From assembly GCA_007570785.1 (NCBI GenBank), contig ML662442.1:31763909-31827908 (forward strand): DNA of 64,000 bases, given 5' to 3'. Shown here piece after piece: positions 35,515 through 47,043 of this stretch. Source of the DNA: Antilocapra americana. Taxonomy: Eukaryota > Chordata > Mammalia > Artiodactyla > Antilocapridae. A program made the position numbers and the translations under genes. The notes under the pieces were generated by a model. The model saw only the letters and a list, made by a program, of their open reading frames with translations, did no database searches and was not told the origin of the DNA. Numbering within the stretch: the first letter of the stretch is position 1; each line of letters opens with the position of its first letter.

Positions 35515-35754
35515 CTGGCAGAACGGTTCTATACATAAATGCAAAGTGTTGTTTAAGCCACGGGTGGCCGAAGTGGTTGATGTCAAAGTGCCTTTGAACA
35601 AGAAACATATACTGGAAGAGCGATCTAGTGGTGTAGCTGCCATATGCAACTCCTTCGTAGAGGGAGCCGTCTGTCACCTCTCGGAGCAAGACCAGAGACT
35701 TCTCCATGATGGTCAGAACCTGTCTGGTCCATAAGTAAGCTTCCTGAAGGTACC
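35515..35754 (-). CDS. DSE: DSE internal coding exon (residues 224-304)
   Basis: This 240-bp exon starts after a TAG acceptor (AG at 35756-35755) with two bases of a split Gly codon, then [12 protein letters not shown]. It ends at CTG CCA G before donor GT at 35514-35513. Tyr261, recalled as a catalytic residue of human DSE, falls in the visible [14 protein letters not shown] stretch. The phases agree with the exons on both sides. The protein sequence is close to human as I recall it, with only conservative changes. Confidence 0.96.
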
Positions 35755-36564
35755 CTAAAGGATGAAAACACATGAAAACAATGACTAAGGGTGTAACACA
35801 GCAGAACCAAAAATGTGGCCAAATTCAACCCTCTTAGTTATCTGACTACTTTATACTGCAAACTGCGCTTTGTGAAATTCTCACTTATCAATGTTATAAA
35901 AGGCATCTTGCTAATCCAGGTTTATGATGAGTCCATGATTTAAGTTACGAAGTTCTTGATACAGGTCATTTATTAATTAAAGGCAAACCTTTAAATAAGT
36001 ATCAGTCATTTAATAATCTTTAATAAATTGAAATCACACCATATCTGAGGTTACAAATTGACATGCTTCCTGCCTGCAAGAAAAGATGTGTATATTTAGA
36101 CTTTGATTCAATTTCTCTAAAAAACACCAACTGAAAATATTTTTGAAGTTTTCCACTTCACAACAACTGTTACCATTATTTTACAGAATCTGTAATAAGC
36201 TGCAAAATACTACAAATGCTAAATGAACAGTCTCCAACTTATCCTGTTCTTAGAAGATAGCATCTTGTCCTTTATGTGCTTTTAGATGTCACAGCATCGG
36301 ACAAGGCAGCACAGTGGGGGTGGAGAGACCACTGGAATGGTGATCTAAAGGTGACAAAAATCACCTGCCAGTCCCAAGTCTGCCAAAAATGAGCTACACG
36401 CTTTTGTTGAAGTTGATTTTGTTCTTCACCTGCCACCGGTTTCATTTTCCCCAACTGAGAATTAAAGGTCTAAAATATTTTATAAAATCCTCTTGACTCA
36501 CAAATGCTTTTTTTTTCTACCATTTTTGTGAAACCAGCCTTTAGGCAACAATAACAATTCCTCA

Positions 36565-36730
36565 CATTTTGTAGCATTTAGAAGTTACATGGCACCAAAC
36601 ATAACCTCACTTAATCCTTTGAACAACTCAATTATGCACTATTTCTCCAAAATTACAGAAAGGTTGACTTGTCCTCTGGCACATGACTAAAAGTGAACAG
36701 AGCTTTGATCTGAACCTAGGTCTTTAAAGT
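36565..36730 (-). repeat. MIR fragment
   Basis: Reverse MIR: cctcacttaatcctttgaacaactcaattatgcac, then aaaattacagaaaggttgac and gctttgatctgaacctagg. Confidence 0.6.
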
Positions 36731-37651
36731 TTGTTTTGTTTGCTTGTATTTAAAATACACAACCCCTAAGGATCAAATTAAGCTCCCAGTCTCCTAATGT
36801 GAGTAGACTTTTGTTATTTCTTTCCTACAGACATGTGCATGGTCACCCATGCTGAACCCTCTTCCTTGGCCTACTAGGCTGCTGGGCATGGGGGCTTCCA
36901 GAGGCCCAGGTACCACCAGATGTGTCCAGCCTAAAGCCAAAGTCCCAGCCTAAGTAAGTCCCAGGTCTCATCTCATGGGGCCGCGCCATTCTCAGGCTCT
37001 GCTGTGCACCGGCCCCTTCTCCCATCCAGCTCCACACCTGACATACCAGCCTTCTGGATAGGTTTTAATTTCCATTTTCTAATTATTAGGGTTTAAATCC
37101 CAATCATCTTCATCTTTTTCCTCATCTGTATCCTCTGTCTCCAGCCAGACACCAATGTGACTCATGTTTAAAATCAGGACTGCTATTTCACTGCTCCTCA
37201 TATATTTCATTACCTGATTTTCCTTATAAAAAACTCTATCCAGGAGAGATGAGGTAATGTCTGCCTTTGTAAATTTCAAACCTATCCATACGAGGTACCA
37301 ATATTGTTGTTACTAATGTTCTGCCCTGTGTTTTTTCCATCACCCATATATCTTGCCTGGATTTCCCTCATTTTTCATTTATCCATATCCTCTCTACCCT
37401 TCAAAGTTCTAAGAAACATCTCAAACTCATCTAAAGACCCTTGTTCTCCTGAACGCAAACTTAATACACCCATTTGATATTTAATCATAACTTCATGATA
37501 CTCTTCTTCTCATTCCCTGGTCTTATTACAAGTATGGTATAATCGTTTAAACATTTCATTTCTGTCTTCTTTGGAGCTGATTTGTAAACTGAACACGTGT
37601 GATCCTGTGGGCCCTCTGTACCAAGCCTAAGACTGGGTTAGCAGAACAGAA

Positions 37652-37850
37652 AGTGATAGTTCACTTCAGTTGTGTCCGACTCTGTTATCCCTTGGACTGT
37701 AGCCCAGCAGACTCTTCTATCTGTGGAATTCCCCAGGCAAGAATCCTGGAGTGGGTGGCCACTCCCTTCTCCAGGAGATCACCACCCAGGGATTGAATCC
37801 AGGTCTCCTGCACTGTAGGTGGATTCCTTACCAACCGAGCCACCAAATCC
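37652..37850 (-). repeat. Bov-tA SINE in a DSE intron
   Basis: Inverted copy: cagttgtgtccgactctg at the left, gattccttaccaaccgagccacc at the right. The last bases of the head are missing. Confidence 0.92.
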
Positions 37851-38584
37851 TAATGCTGCCACTGCTGAGATGTCACGTGAACTCCGTGGGAGCTACCCCT
37901 GACGAAGCTGCCACAGTCAGGGTCTACAAGGCTGCTCTGAGCACGGGGGACTACCAGTGCGGTGTGGCCACGGTAGCTCCTAGAGAGAGAGCGAGGCTGC
38001 TGAGGGAGCCAGGGCTGTAAGCCTGACGACCAACAGCGATGCGAAGGACCAGGGATTCCACCCCTTTCTCTGTTCCCTCTTCTCATCAGTGTGGGCGCTG
38101 CTTGTGGAAAAGCCCTGGAAGACTGACTGCATCCCAGAGCAAACCATGACTTTACTCAAAAAACAAATGCATGTGAAAACTCCTGCCAAGGCCAAATACA
38201 AATTGTGATCCAATCTGAGCCAGTATTTTAGGTGCCTGTTTATTATCTGGAACAATTTTATCTACTGTGGAGAATGAAGAAATAAGCTCTATTCCCGCTG
38301 ATAAAGAACTAAAAATTTATCTAAGGGAATTAAACTGTACTAGACTAAAATCCAAGGCCCTGGGCTACCATCCAGCTCACTCTAGGGTTCTTTCCACCAA
38401 TTCATGATGCTATCTTTTCACAAGCCTGAGGATTTATAAATGGTCTGATGGTGTTCGTGTGGCTTACTTTCTGACTTTTAAAATCCGGTTTGTATTCGTG
38501 AGAGTCGGGGTCAAAAATTCACACTCTTAGTCAAGCTTTCCTTAAGTTACTATAAATTGAATTTTTATTTTCAGAAAGGCAACA

Positions 38585-38725
38585 AAATATAGTGGAAAAA
38601 CAATGAAGTTTGAATTTGGCTAGAACTGGGTCCAAAGCCCAGTTATCTTATATAATTGATGCGAGAATTAAATAAAATATGGGCTAGGATTAGCACATGC
38701 CATATGCTCAATTACTTTTAGTTTC
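38585..38725 (+). repeat. MIR fragment
   Basis: aatatagtggaaaaacaatgaagtttgaatttgg, then gcgagaattaaataaaatatgggctaggattagcacatgcc, in MIR order but diverged. Confidence 0.55.
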
Positions 38726-39057
38726 CTTTCTTCTAAGACCTAATTAAAAGTGATAGTTGATATGACAAGGGAGAAACTTAGGCTTGGGTAAAATCTGATG
38801 CTGGATAATCTACAAAATGCGTACTAAGTTTATGGAGAAAATAATCAACAGTTAAACTCTTTTATTTTTTTAATTTTTAAAAAAATTTTTTGAGTTAAAC
38901 TCTTTCAGATTTCCCAGTTATGAGTATACATTTAATATTCTAATAATTCATTGTGAACCAAGGGTCATCTTGCTTAAACACAACCTTATTTAGTTATTTA
39001 AAGATGTCTCTCAACAGGAGTTGTAATTAAGTCAGAATTACAAGAACAAAGAAAATG

Positions 39058-39125
39058 CGATGGCAGAAACCAACACAATTATTATAAAGCAATTATTCTT
39101 CAATTAAAAATAAATAAATTTAATT
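39058..39125 (+). repeat. short L1 3'-end fragment
   Basis: accaacacaattattataaagcaattattcttcaattaaa resembles the terminal bases of artiodactyl L1 3' UTRs. Confidence 0.55.
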
Positions 39126-39317
39126 ATGAAAAAAGAAAATGTGATATTAGCAATTATATAATACAATAAGGCAAAGCAGCTATATGGTTCATAAAAGTCA
39201 ACTATGAATTTTATCTGAATGATCTAGATTAACTGATTTTATTTTTAAAGGTTTTTTTTGATGTGGACCATTTTTAAAGTCTTCATTAAATCTGTTACAA
39301 TACTGCTTCTGTTTTAT

Positions 39318-39432
39318 ACTTGGTTTTTTGGCCCCGAGGTATGTGGGATCTTAGCTCCTCAACCAGGGATCGAACCAGGATGCCTGCATTGGAAGGCAAA
39401 GTCTGAACCACTGGACCACCAGGCAAGTCCTT
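39318..39432 (-). repeat. CHR-like SINE fragment
   Basis: tttttggccccgaggtatgtgggatcttagctcctcaacc through ccactggaccaccaggcaagtcc is an inverted tRNA-derived SINE 5' portion. Confidence 0.82.
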
Positions 39433-39841
39433 AGATTGATTCTTTTAAAGTCTTTAGAGGGAGAAAAAGGCAGTAATATATTAACACACAACCTATGTGT
39501 GAGGAATATTCAGTTCAAATTATAAACTACCTTAGCTTTTATAAACTCTAACCAGCCTGGTTACCTTCATTTTCAAAAGTTGGAAAAAGGAATATTCACC
39601 ACTGATCCTGTGTGTAAGGATATGACTTGGGACAAAGAGAGAGCATACTAAAATACCATGCAGGCTAATATAACAAGCAGAAATGAGCAAAGAGAGGTCT
39701 CTCAACTATCCAAGTGGTGCCTGAGGTATTATCATCATCTGGGCTTAGTTAGGATCCAAGTATGAACATGTACTTAGACTAGTTATAGAACTGTTCGGTT
39801 CACAATGACGCCAGCTCGAGGCATTCCTCAGCTGTACACAC

Positions 39842-40095
39842 CTTGGTTCATCAGAACCAGGCTTCCTGTGAGCAAGGCCATGCAGTTGGTGGGCTGATGG
39901 TTGTGCAGGTACTGAAATCCCCATCCTCTCCTGTACGAAGTCTCATACATATACCCCGAGGCATTGGCAATCACTTCAAGAAACTTCTCCTGTTGTGTCT
40001 TGCTCAGGTAGTTGTACAAGAAGTCATAGGCAGTGGCAAAACCAACCAGGGAGTGAGCAAGTGGGACTTCATCCCAAGGAGCGTCTTTCACCAAC
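39842..40095 (-). CDS. DSE: DSE internal coding exon (residues 139-224)
   Basis: This is the most 5' DSE exon in the window. It begins after a TAG acceptor (40098-40096) with the last base of a split codon, Trp139 by analogy with human, then [16 protein letters not shown], and ends MNQ-G before donor GT at 39841-39840. It includes the NAS sequon at Asn183 and HNHQPTN with the recalled catalytic His205. The length of 254 bp (1 + 84 codons + 1) fits the phases. The preceding exon, with the signal peptide and about 139 residues, has no match on the minus strand between here and 64000, so it lies outside the window. Confidence 0.95.
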
Positions 40096-40176
40096 CTATA
40101 AAGGAAAAGAGACCATGCAAATGAGTGCCACATGGCTCGGAGCCCTCATCACACTTTTCAAGTATCTTCTTCTCAG

Positions 40177-40197
40177 AACAACAACAACAACAACAAA
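40177..40197. repeat. (AAC)n microsatellite in a DSE intron
   Basis: About six uninterrupted caa/aac triplets lie roughly 80 bp upstream of the DSE exon that starts at 40095. Confidence 0.85.
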
Positions 40198-40873
40198 GGA
40201 CACAAGTGAAGGTACAGTCCAGAAGGTTTAATGACATAAAAAATAGATTTCCCTCCACATAAGACACAAGCATAAAAGATTGTCTAATGTGAAAATTACA
40301 GACTTAATATTCTCTCATTCCAGCTTCTGGCAACATTAAGATGTTAATTTTTAGGTTTTTTTTTTTTTTAACTCCTGATGAGAGATGGAAGAGTATATTT
40401 ATATTCTTGAGGGATTGAAAGTATGTGATATGTAGTGACAGAGCAAAATTCTCTGGACTAACCCATTAACTAGTGCTCACCCTCCCCTTTCTACCTGTAG
40501 TAGGATTCCCGGCTCTGTTGTACGACTGTCATGCTAACACAGTTTAAAGTGTACATGTATCGCATCTTATTTCCCATAGGCTGACTCAGGTGAAGGTACC
40601 ATGGTATATAGTCTAGGTCCTCTCAATCTAGAGAGACGCACTTGGTCAACGTCATGATGAGGAGAATGGCTAAAAAGCTGCTGTACGTGAGTAAAGTGAG
40701 CCGATTCCAACTCAGATTTCTGCATCTCAGTTTTTCTCAGAGTGAACTGCAGTGATTTCAAGGAGCTTCAAGTACTTTTTTAGGGAAGTATAAAAGCTAA
40801 TCCATGAAGTATTAAACTGTCCTTTTCTAGGAAGCTACATGTCTGCTTGACTTGCTATGTAATTCTGTAAATA

Positions 40874-40930
40874 TTGGGTTGGCAAAAAAAAAAAAACAAA
40901 CCCTGAATAAACTTTTTTTTGCCAACCCAA
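40874..40930. mobile_element. palindromic mini-mariner (57 bp) with TA target duplication
   Basis: TTGGGTTGGCAAAAAAAA and its exact reverse complement form 18-bp perfect terminal arms around a 21-nt centre. The element is flanked by TA on both sides (40872-40873 and 40931-40932), as expected for mariner. The arms match ruminant mariner termini as I recall them. The RNA of either strand would fold into a tight hairpin. Confidence 0.85.
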
Positions 40931-41629
40931 TACATTAATAGTGTGTGGCCGGCAGGAAACAGGAAGCTAAAAAGGATCTTTCACAATCACAGTTCTATGG
41001 AATTATCCAAAAAACCCTCTGTATCTGTTCAGGATGTATTTGAGTAATCTCTCAAAGAGGGAAACAAATGAAGGGTGTACTGTACTTGTGGGAGGTGGAA
41101 GACAGCTCTCAATTAGGGATTAAACGAAAGCTTAACATTTCTATGCCAGAGCCTCTTTTTGGCAAACTAGTGAAGCCTCAGCCTCTTTCTCAATATGTTT
41201 CAAAACTCATAACATATAATACATAGGGGTACCAGGAAATGTACTATTTTGAAATATAATTATCAGAACAGATATTTTTTAAAACTGTGATATATGTGCT
41301 TCTTTATTAAGATATTAAAATTCAAGATTTAATGGCTAGGGTAGTAACTATAGTAATTTGTAAGTAGTGATGAATATACATAATATTTTGAGATGTATAC
41401 AGTAAGTGTATGTGATATGAAAATATCTGTGACAAAGACACAGGTTCTCCTCAGATTGCTATAGTTGGGTATCTAGATACATGATTTAGAAGAGATGCTA
41501 AAATTTCAGGCATAGTGAAAATTTAAATGTGATATTTCTCTCATACAAACTCCACAGACACAGACTAAGAAAACTTCAGTTCTGAGAGACTACTTCTTCT
41601 AGCCTTTGCTTCTCCTTCAGGAGTTTATA

Positions 41630-41700
41630 TCGGGTTGGCCACTAGGATCATTTCCATTTCCATAATGGAAAACCCCAAACAGATCTTTCAGCCAACCCAA
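41630..41700. mobile_element. second mini-mariner remnant (about 71 bp)
   Basis: The left end tcgggttggcc and right end gccaacccaa are the mariner termini seen at 40874, with a diverged centre containing aatggaaaaccccaaac. It lies about 700 bp from the first copy. Confidence 0.75.
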
Positions 41701-41844
41701 TGCTAAAGACCTGATTGTCTCAGTGAGGCCTTCTCTGCCCACTCTGTCAGAATTTCAGTGTTACTCCTCAACCCACAGCATTTCATTCACCTTCTCCATT
41801 TCTTTGTCCTCCTGGCATTTAAGTATGTCTCCGTCTATGTGCGG

Positions 41845-42060
41845 GCTTCTCAGGAGGCACAGTGGTAAAGAACACACCTGTCAATGCAGGAGAAGCCAGA
41901 GACATAGGTTCAATCCCTGGGCTGGGAAGATCCCTTGGAGAAGGAAATGGCAACCCACTCCAGTACTCTTGCCTGGAAAATTCTATAGACAGAGGAGCCT
42001 GGCAAGCTATAATCCATGGGGTCACAGAGAGCTGGACACGGCTGAGCAAGCAACACACAA
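41845..42060 (+). repeat. Bov-tA SINE (left arm of an inverted pair)
   Basis: The head ggcttctcaggaggcacagtgg is followed by ggcaacccactccagtactcttgcctgg and gagctggacacggctgagc. Confidence 0.93.
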
Positions 42061-42065
42061 TAGAC

Positions 42066-42270
42066 AAGTGTGTGCTCAGTTGTGCACAACTCTTTGTGAC
42101 CCTCATGGACTGTAGCCCTCCAGGCTTCTCTGTCCATGGAATTCTTCACCAAGAATACTGGAGTAGGTTGCCATTTTCTTCTCCAGGGGCTCTTCCCAAC
42201 CCAGGGATTGAACCCGGGTCTCCCGCGTTGCAGGCAGATTCTTTATTGTCTGGGCCACCAGGGAAGCCCA
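42066..42270 (-). repeat. Bov-tA SINE (right arm of an inverted pair)
   Basis: Inverted copy: gctcagttgtgcacaactctttgtgacc at the left, gggccaccagggaagcccag at the right. It abuts the plus-strand copy. Confidence 0.93.
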
Positions 42271-42405
42271 GGTTTATGTGTACATACCCTCAACCAGACT
42301 GAAGTTCTAAAGGGCAGGGTTATCTTTTCTCCTCCGCTGTCCTCACTGTTGGATCCCCAATCCCAGAACAGTGACTGGCACACAGGAGACTTTCAATAAA
42401 TCTTT

Positions 42406-43801
42406 TGGGGAAGAAAGAAAAAAAATGAAGGAACAAGCCTGTGGGCCACACTGTTGACAGTGAGTATGTGATGATTAAGAAATCAGCAGTTTGGAAGAAT
42501 CACTTGGTATTTAACAATAATCTCAGTGTTTGGTTTGCTGTGCTAATGATACAGCCTGGTGCTAAAATGACTAACGTTGATGAGCTTCTTAACCAGTTGG
42601 CCACTGACAGAGCCACCCTGCCAGTAAGCTTGCCAGTGTGTGTACTGGTTGTAAACAGACTGTGAAGAGGGTGAAGTATTTCCCTGTTTCTAGAAAAGAA
42701 AACAACTCACACTGCAAGCTCACTGCCAGGGAGTTAGAAACACAGTCTTCACTGATTCATTCTTCACTTCGCTTCACCGTGGAGCCAGACAGAGAATCCA
42801 GGGCATTTTTTCCCCCAGCCCTGTGTCTCTGCACCGTGTCATCTACAAATGGCAGCACACGTGGACAGTTGGGATAAAGCTGACATCAATGAGCTGTGAC
42901 CACCTACTACAGGCTGACACGTCTGATACACCAGTGAACTTACCAGTGAACTCACTTTTATAGATTAAAAAAACAATTTCCAAGCTCCCACATACAGTTG
43001 CTTATTCTAAGCAGTTTCCAATTCAATGAAACACTAGGACACTGAACTTGTTTTTAAAGTTCCTCATTGTGAGTCAATGCTTCATAAAACATTTTTAAAT
43101 TAGGTAATAAAACATCTTTAAAAAAAGTTCCTGGTACTATCAGATGCATCACTGTATCATTATGAAATCTGACCTGTAATAGCTACATTTCTAAGAGATT
43201 ACTTAAATTCTTTACTAATTCTTATGCAGATACAGAGAGTAATTATGAATGAGAATATATTTTACTATCATGGAAACCAAAGGAAATTTGCTTCTAGCTC
43301 ATGAATGGCAGTAAAGGATCTATCTTACTCAATGTCACCCTAACTATGAGTTAGTAGGTTTATACAAAGAATCACGTTAAGAGTTGAATCATTTAAAAAA
43401 AGATAGATATTAACTTATGAATATTATCTCACTTTAAAATATCTATATGTACATATTCACCAATCTTTTGAAGGGGAGCCGAAAGTCTTCTCTTTGAATA
43501 TGGGTTAATGGATCAGGGTCATTATTTTTTCCTGCTAAGAAAACATAACAGCACAATTTTCAGCCTTGGTTTCTCTAATATAGGAAGAAATTAAAGATAT
43601 TTGTGAAAGAATATAGAATTCTTCCAGAATTTTGAATTTTTCCCTAAACTTTTACTAATCTCATCCACATTAAATTACGATGGAAGTTTTTTATAGTAAG
43701 TCATTCCAAAGCATTTAAGCATTTAGAAACATTCTTTTTTTAACTTAACACTTATTCTATTTATAGATTATTAAAACTGTGCAATTAAAAAGTGATTATA
43801 T
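42406..43801. other. unassigned DSE intron sequence, mixed composition
   Basis: No repeat is recognised in this stretch, unlike most of the intron. The first 500 bp have balanced composition. It could be unique, possibly conserved, non-coding DNA. Confidence 0.35.
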
Positions 43802-43808
43802 GTATTAG

Positions 43809-45829
43809 GAAAGATATACCCATCTGAATGCAAAGTTCCAAAGAATAGCAAGGAAAGAAAAGAAAACCTTCCTCAGTGATCAGTGCAAAGAAATAGAGGA
43901 AAACAATAGAATGGGAAAGACTGGAGATCTTTTCAAGAAAATTAGTGATACCAATGGAACATTTCATGCAAAGATGGGCACAATAAAGGACAGAAATGGT
44001 ATGGACCTAACAGAAGCAGAAGATACTAAGAAGAGGTGGCAAGAATACACAGAAGAACTATAATAAAAAGATCTTCATGACCCAGATAATCACAATGGTG
44101 TGATCACTCACCTAGAGCCAGACATCCTAGAATTCGAAGTCAAGTCGGCCTTAGGAAGCATCACTATGAACAAAGCTAGTGAAGGTGATAGGATTCCGGT
44201 TGAGGTATTTCAAATCCTAAAAGATGATGCTGTTAAAAGTGCTGCACTCAATATGCCAGCAAATTTGGAAAACTCAGCAGTGGCCACAGGACTGGAAGGG
44301 TCAGTTTTCATTCCAATCCCAAAGAAAGGCAATGTCGAAGAATGTTTAAACTACCACACAATTCACTCATTTCACATACTAGCAAACTAATGCTCAAAAC
44401 TCTTCAAGCTAGGCTTCAACAGTATGTGAACCCAGAACTTCCAGACATTCAAGCTGAATTTAGAAAAGGCAAAGGAACCAGAGATCAAATTGCCAACATC
44501 CACTGGATCATAGAACAAGCAAGAGAATTCTAGAAAAACATCTACTTCTGCTTCATTGACTATGCTAAAGCCTTTGCCTGTGTGGATCACAACAAATGGT
44601 GGAAAATTCTTTTATCAGACCACCTAAACTGCCTCTTGTGAAACCTGAATTCAGGTCAAGGAACAGTTAGAATTGGACATGAAACAACAGACTGGTTCCA
44701 AATTTGGAAAGGAGTACGTCAATGCTGTATATTGTCACCCTGCTTATTTAACTTATAGGCAGAATACATCATGTGAAATGTAAGGCTGGAGGAAGCACAA
44801 GCTGGAATCAGGAATGCTGGGATAAATATCAATAAGCCATATGCAGATGAGACCACCCTTATGGCAGAGAAAGGAAAAAGTAAAGTAAAGTTGCTCAGTC
44901 ATGTCTGACTCTTTGAGACCCCACGGACTATAGCCTACCAGGATTCCTCCGTCCAAGGGATCTTCCAGACAAGAGTACTGGAGTGGGTTGCCATTTCCTT
45001 CTCCAGATCTTCCCAACCCAGGGATCGAAGCCGGGTCTCCTGCACTGTAGGCAGACACTTTACTGTCTGAGCCCCCAGACAGCCAAGTATGGCAGAGAGT
45101 GAAGAGGAATTAAAGAGCTTCTTGGTGAAGGTGAAAGAGGAAAGTGAAAAAGTTGGCATTCAAAAAACTAAGATCATGGCATCCGGTCCCCTCACTTCAT
45201 GACAAACAGATGGGGAAACAATGGAAACAGAGAGACTTTATTTTCTTGGGCTCCAAAATCACTGCAGATGGTTAACTACAGCCATGAAATTAAAAGACAC
45301 TTGCTCCTTGGAAGAAAAGCTATGACCAACCCAGGCAGCATATTAAAAGCAGAAACATTACTTTGCCAACAAAGGTCCGTATAGTCAAAGCTACGTTTTT
45401 TTCAGTAGTCATGTATGGACGTGAGAGTTGGACCATAAAGAAAGCTGAGTGTCAAAGAATTGATGCTTTAAACTGTGATGCTGAAGAAGACTCTTGAGAG
45501 TCCCTTGGACTGCAAGGAGATCAAGCCAGTCAATCCTAAAGGAAATTAATCCTGAATATTCATTGGAAGCACTAATGCTGAAGCTGAAGTTCCAATACTT
45601 TGGCCACCTGATGGGAAGAACTGACTCATTAGAAAATAACCTAATGATGGGAAAGACTGAAGGCAGGAGGAGAACGGGACGACAGAGGATGAAATGGCTG
45701 GATGGCATCACCAATGGATATGAATTTGAGTAAACTCGTGGAGATGGTGAAGGACAGGGTAGCCTGGCGTGCTGCAGTCCATGGTGTCGCAAGGAGGGAG
45801 ACATGACTGAGCGACTAAACAACAACAAC
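43809..45829 (+). mobile_element. 5'-truncated BovB LINE (2 kb) with decayed reverse transcriptase
   Basis: The element starts near ggaaagatatacccatctgaatgc and ends at acaacaac. A short duplication gtattag flanks it (43802-43808 and 45830-45836). Translation in pieces gives BovB RT blocks: IPKKGNVEECLNYHTI, QAEFRKGKGTRDQIANIHWIIEQ, FIDYAKAFACVDH and PYADETTL. Several stops and frameshifts are present. The catalytic Asp of the FDCVDH block is Ala and the second Asp of YADD is Glu, so it is dead. A Bov-tA is nested inside. Confidence 0.94.
44871..45087 (-). repeat. Bov-tA SINE nested in BovB, with 11-bp duplication
   Basis: An inverted Bov-tA lies between perfect copies of tatggcagaga (44860-44870 and 45088-45098), both BovB sequence. 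The BovB is therefore older than this SINE. Confidence 0.94.
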
Positions 45830-46859
45830 GTATTAGTGAAAATGGCATAAACCGATTTGAGAACAAATACAACTGATACTTGCTAAGAACATAATCCTAC
45901 TGGTGGCAACAGAAATGAATAGACACAGTTAAGTGGCCCAGCAGCCTTGACATTCAGCAGTCTCTGAGGGTTGCTGCCAGTTACACAAGGGATGAAGGTT
46001 CGTTTCACTGGCAATTCAGTTAAGAGATGGTTAGTTAAGAAAATTAAAGAAGTTAAGAGGCTAGTTAGGAAAATTTTTACTTTATTCCTCTTTTTATAAG
46101 CTGTACTTTGACCTGTTTAGAGAGCTGTTCTTAAAGTAAGGTCCATGAACCCCTGGGGTCTCTTGAGACTCTTTCAGGGGATTCATGAATAAAAATTATC
46201 CACGTAATAGTATAAAGATATTATATACTGATATTCACACTGATGGTGCAGAAGCACTAGTGGGTTACAAATGTTGGCATCTCAGCAAGAATCCAGGTAG
46301 GGGCACTGAACTGCTCTAGTATTCCTTGTAAGATTCTGCACACTGCCATGCACTCTAAGTTTTAAAGAAAAACAATTACACTTAAGAATATCTTTAATAA
46401 ACCCAGTTTCACTTATGAATATCCTTAATAAAGTGGTAAAAATGATTGATTTTATAAAATATCAACCTTTTTAGTACAGATCTTTCTAATATCCTGAGTG
46501 ATGAAATGCAAAGTATGTATAAAGCACTCTGGGTAGCAAAGTAAATAACTGCCATGAGGAGAAGAAATTGTGCATTGAGTTGAGAGTGGAACCAGCTCCC
46601 TGTTTTTTTATGAAACATCATTTTTACATGAGAGAATGACTAACTGACAAATTTCAGTTTTTTAGACTTGGGTATCTATGTGGAAGTTCTCTTGAAACAA
46701 GGAAGCCTTCCTGTTAAGGAAAAGGTTTTGTTGATAGTGACAAAATTTGAACTTTCGGTTAAGAAAAAAAAAGAAGAATTTTGGAAAACTTGTTACCATG
46801 AACTTGAAAGTTTAACAATATTTTAATAAGACTTTTCTGATGAAGTCAGTGATAACAAA

Positions 46860-47043
46860 TATGCAGGAGATGTAGAAGACGCAGATTCAATCCCTGGGTT
46901 GGGGAGATCTCCTGGAGAATGGAATGGCAACCCACTCCAGTATTCTTGCCTGGAGAATCCCATGGACAGAGGAGCCTGGCAGGATATGGTCCACAGGGTC
47001 GCAGAGTCAGACACGACTGAAGCAGCTTAGCATGCATACACAA
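46860..47043 (+). repeat. 5'-truncated Bov-tA SINE
   Basis: It starts within the tRNA part (atgcaggagatg) and continues gattcaatccctgggttgg through gcagagtcagacacgactga. Confidence 0.92.

Larger units (their letters stand above)
31086..39841 (-). other. DSE introns: non-repeat remainder
   Basis: Between the three DSE exons here and outside the repeats listed, sequence is AT-rich intron. A GC-richer block at 36840-37040 and a short acidic minus-strand frame at 37079-37279 stand out slightly, but I could assign neither. Confidence 0.5.
41701..42405 (+). repeat. L2 fragment split by two SINEs
   Basis: The left part (cagtgaggccttctctgcccact ... tttctttgtcctcctggca) and right part (ctgaagttctaaagggcaggg ... 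cagtgactggcacacaggagactttcaataaat) form consecutive L2 3' sequence interrupted by the SINE pair at 41845-42270. Confidence 0.65.

Noticed and set aside
37079..37279. acidic 66-codon minus-strand frame in a DSE intron
   Set aside because: The EDTDEEKDEDDWD stretch is striking, but no protein is recognised and no splice sites or other exon were found. It could be a very old processed pseudogene, without proof.
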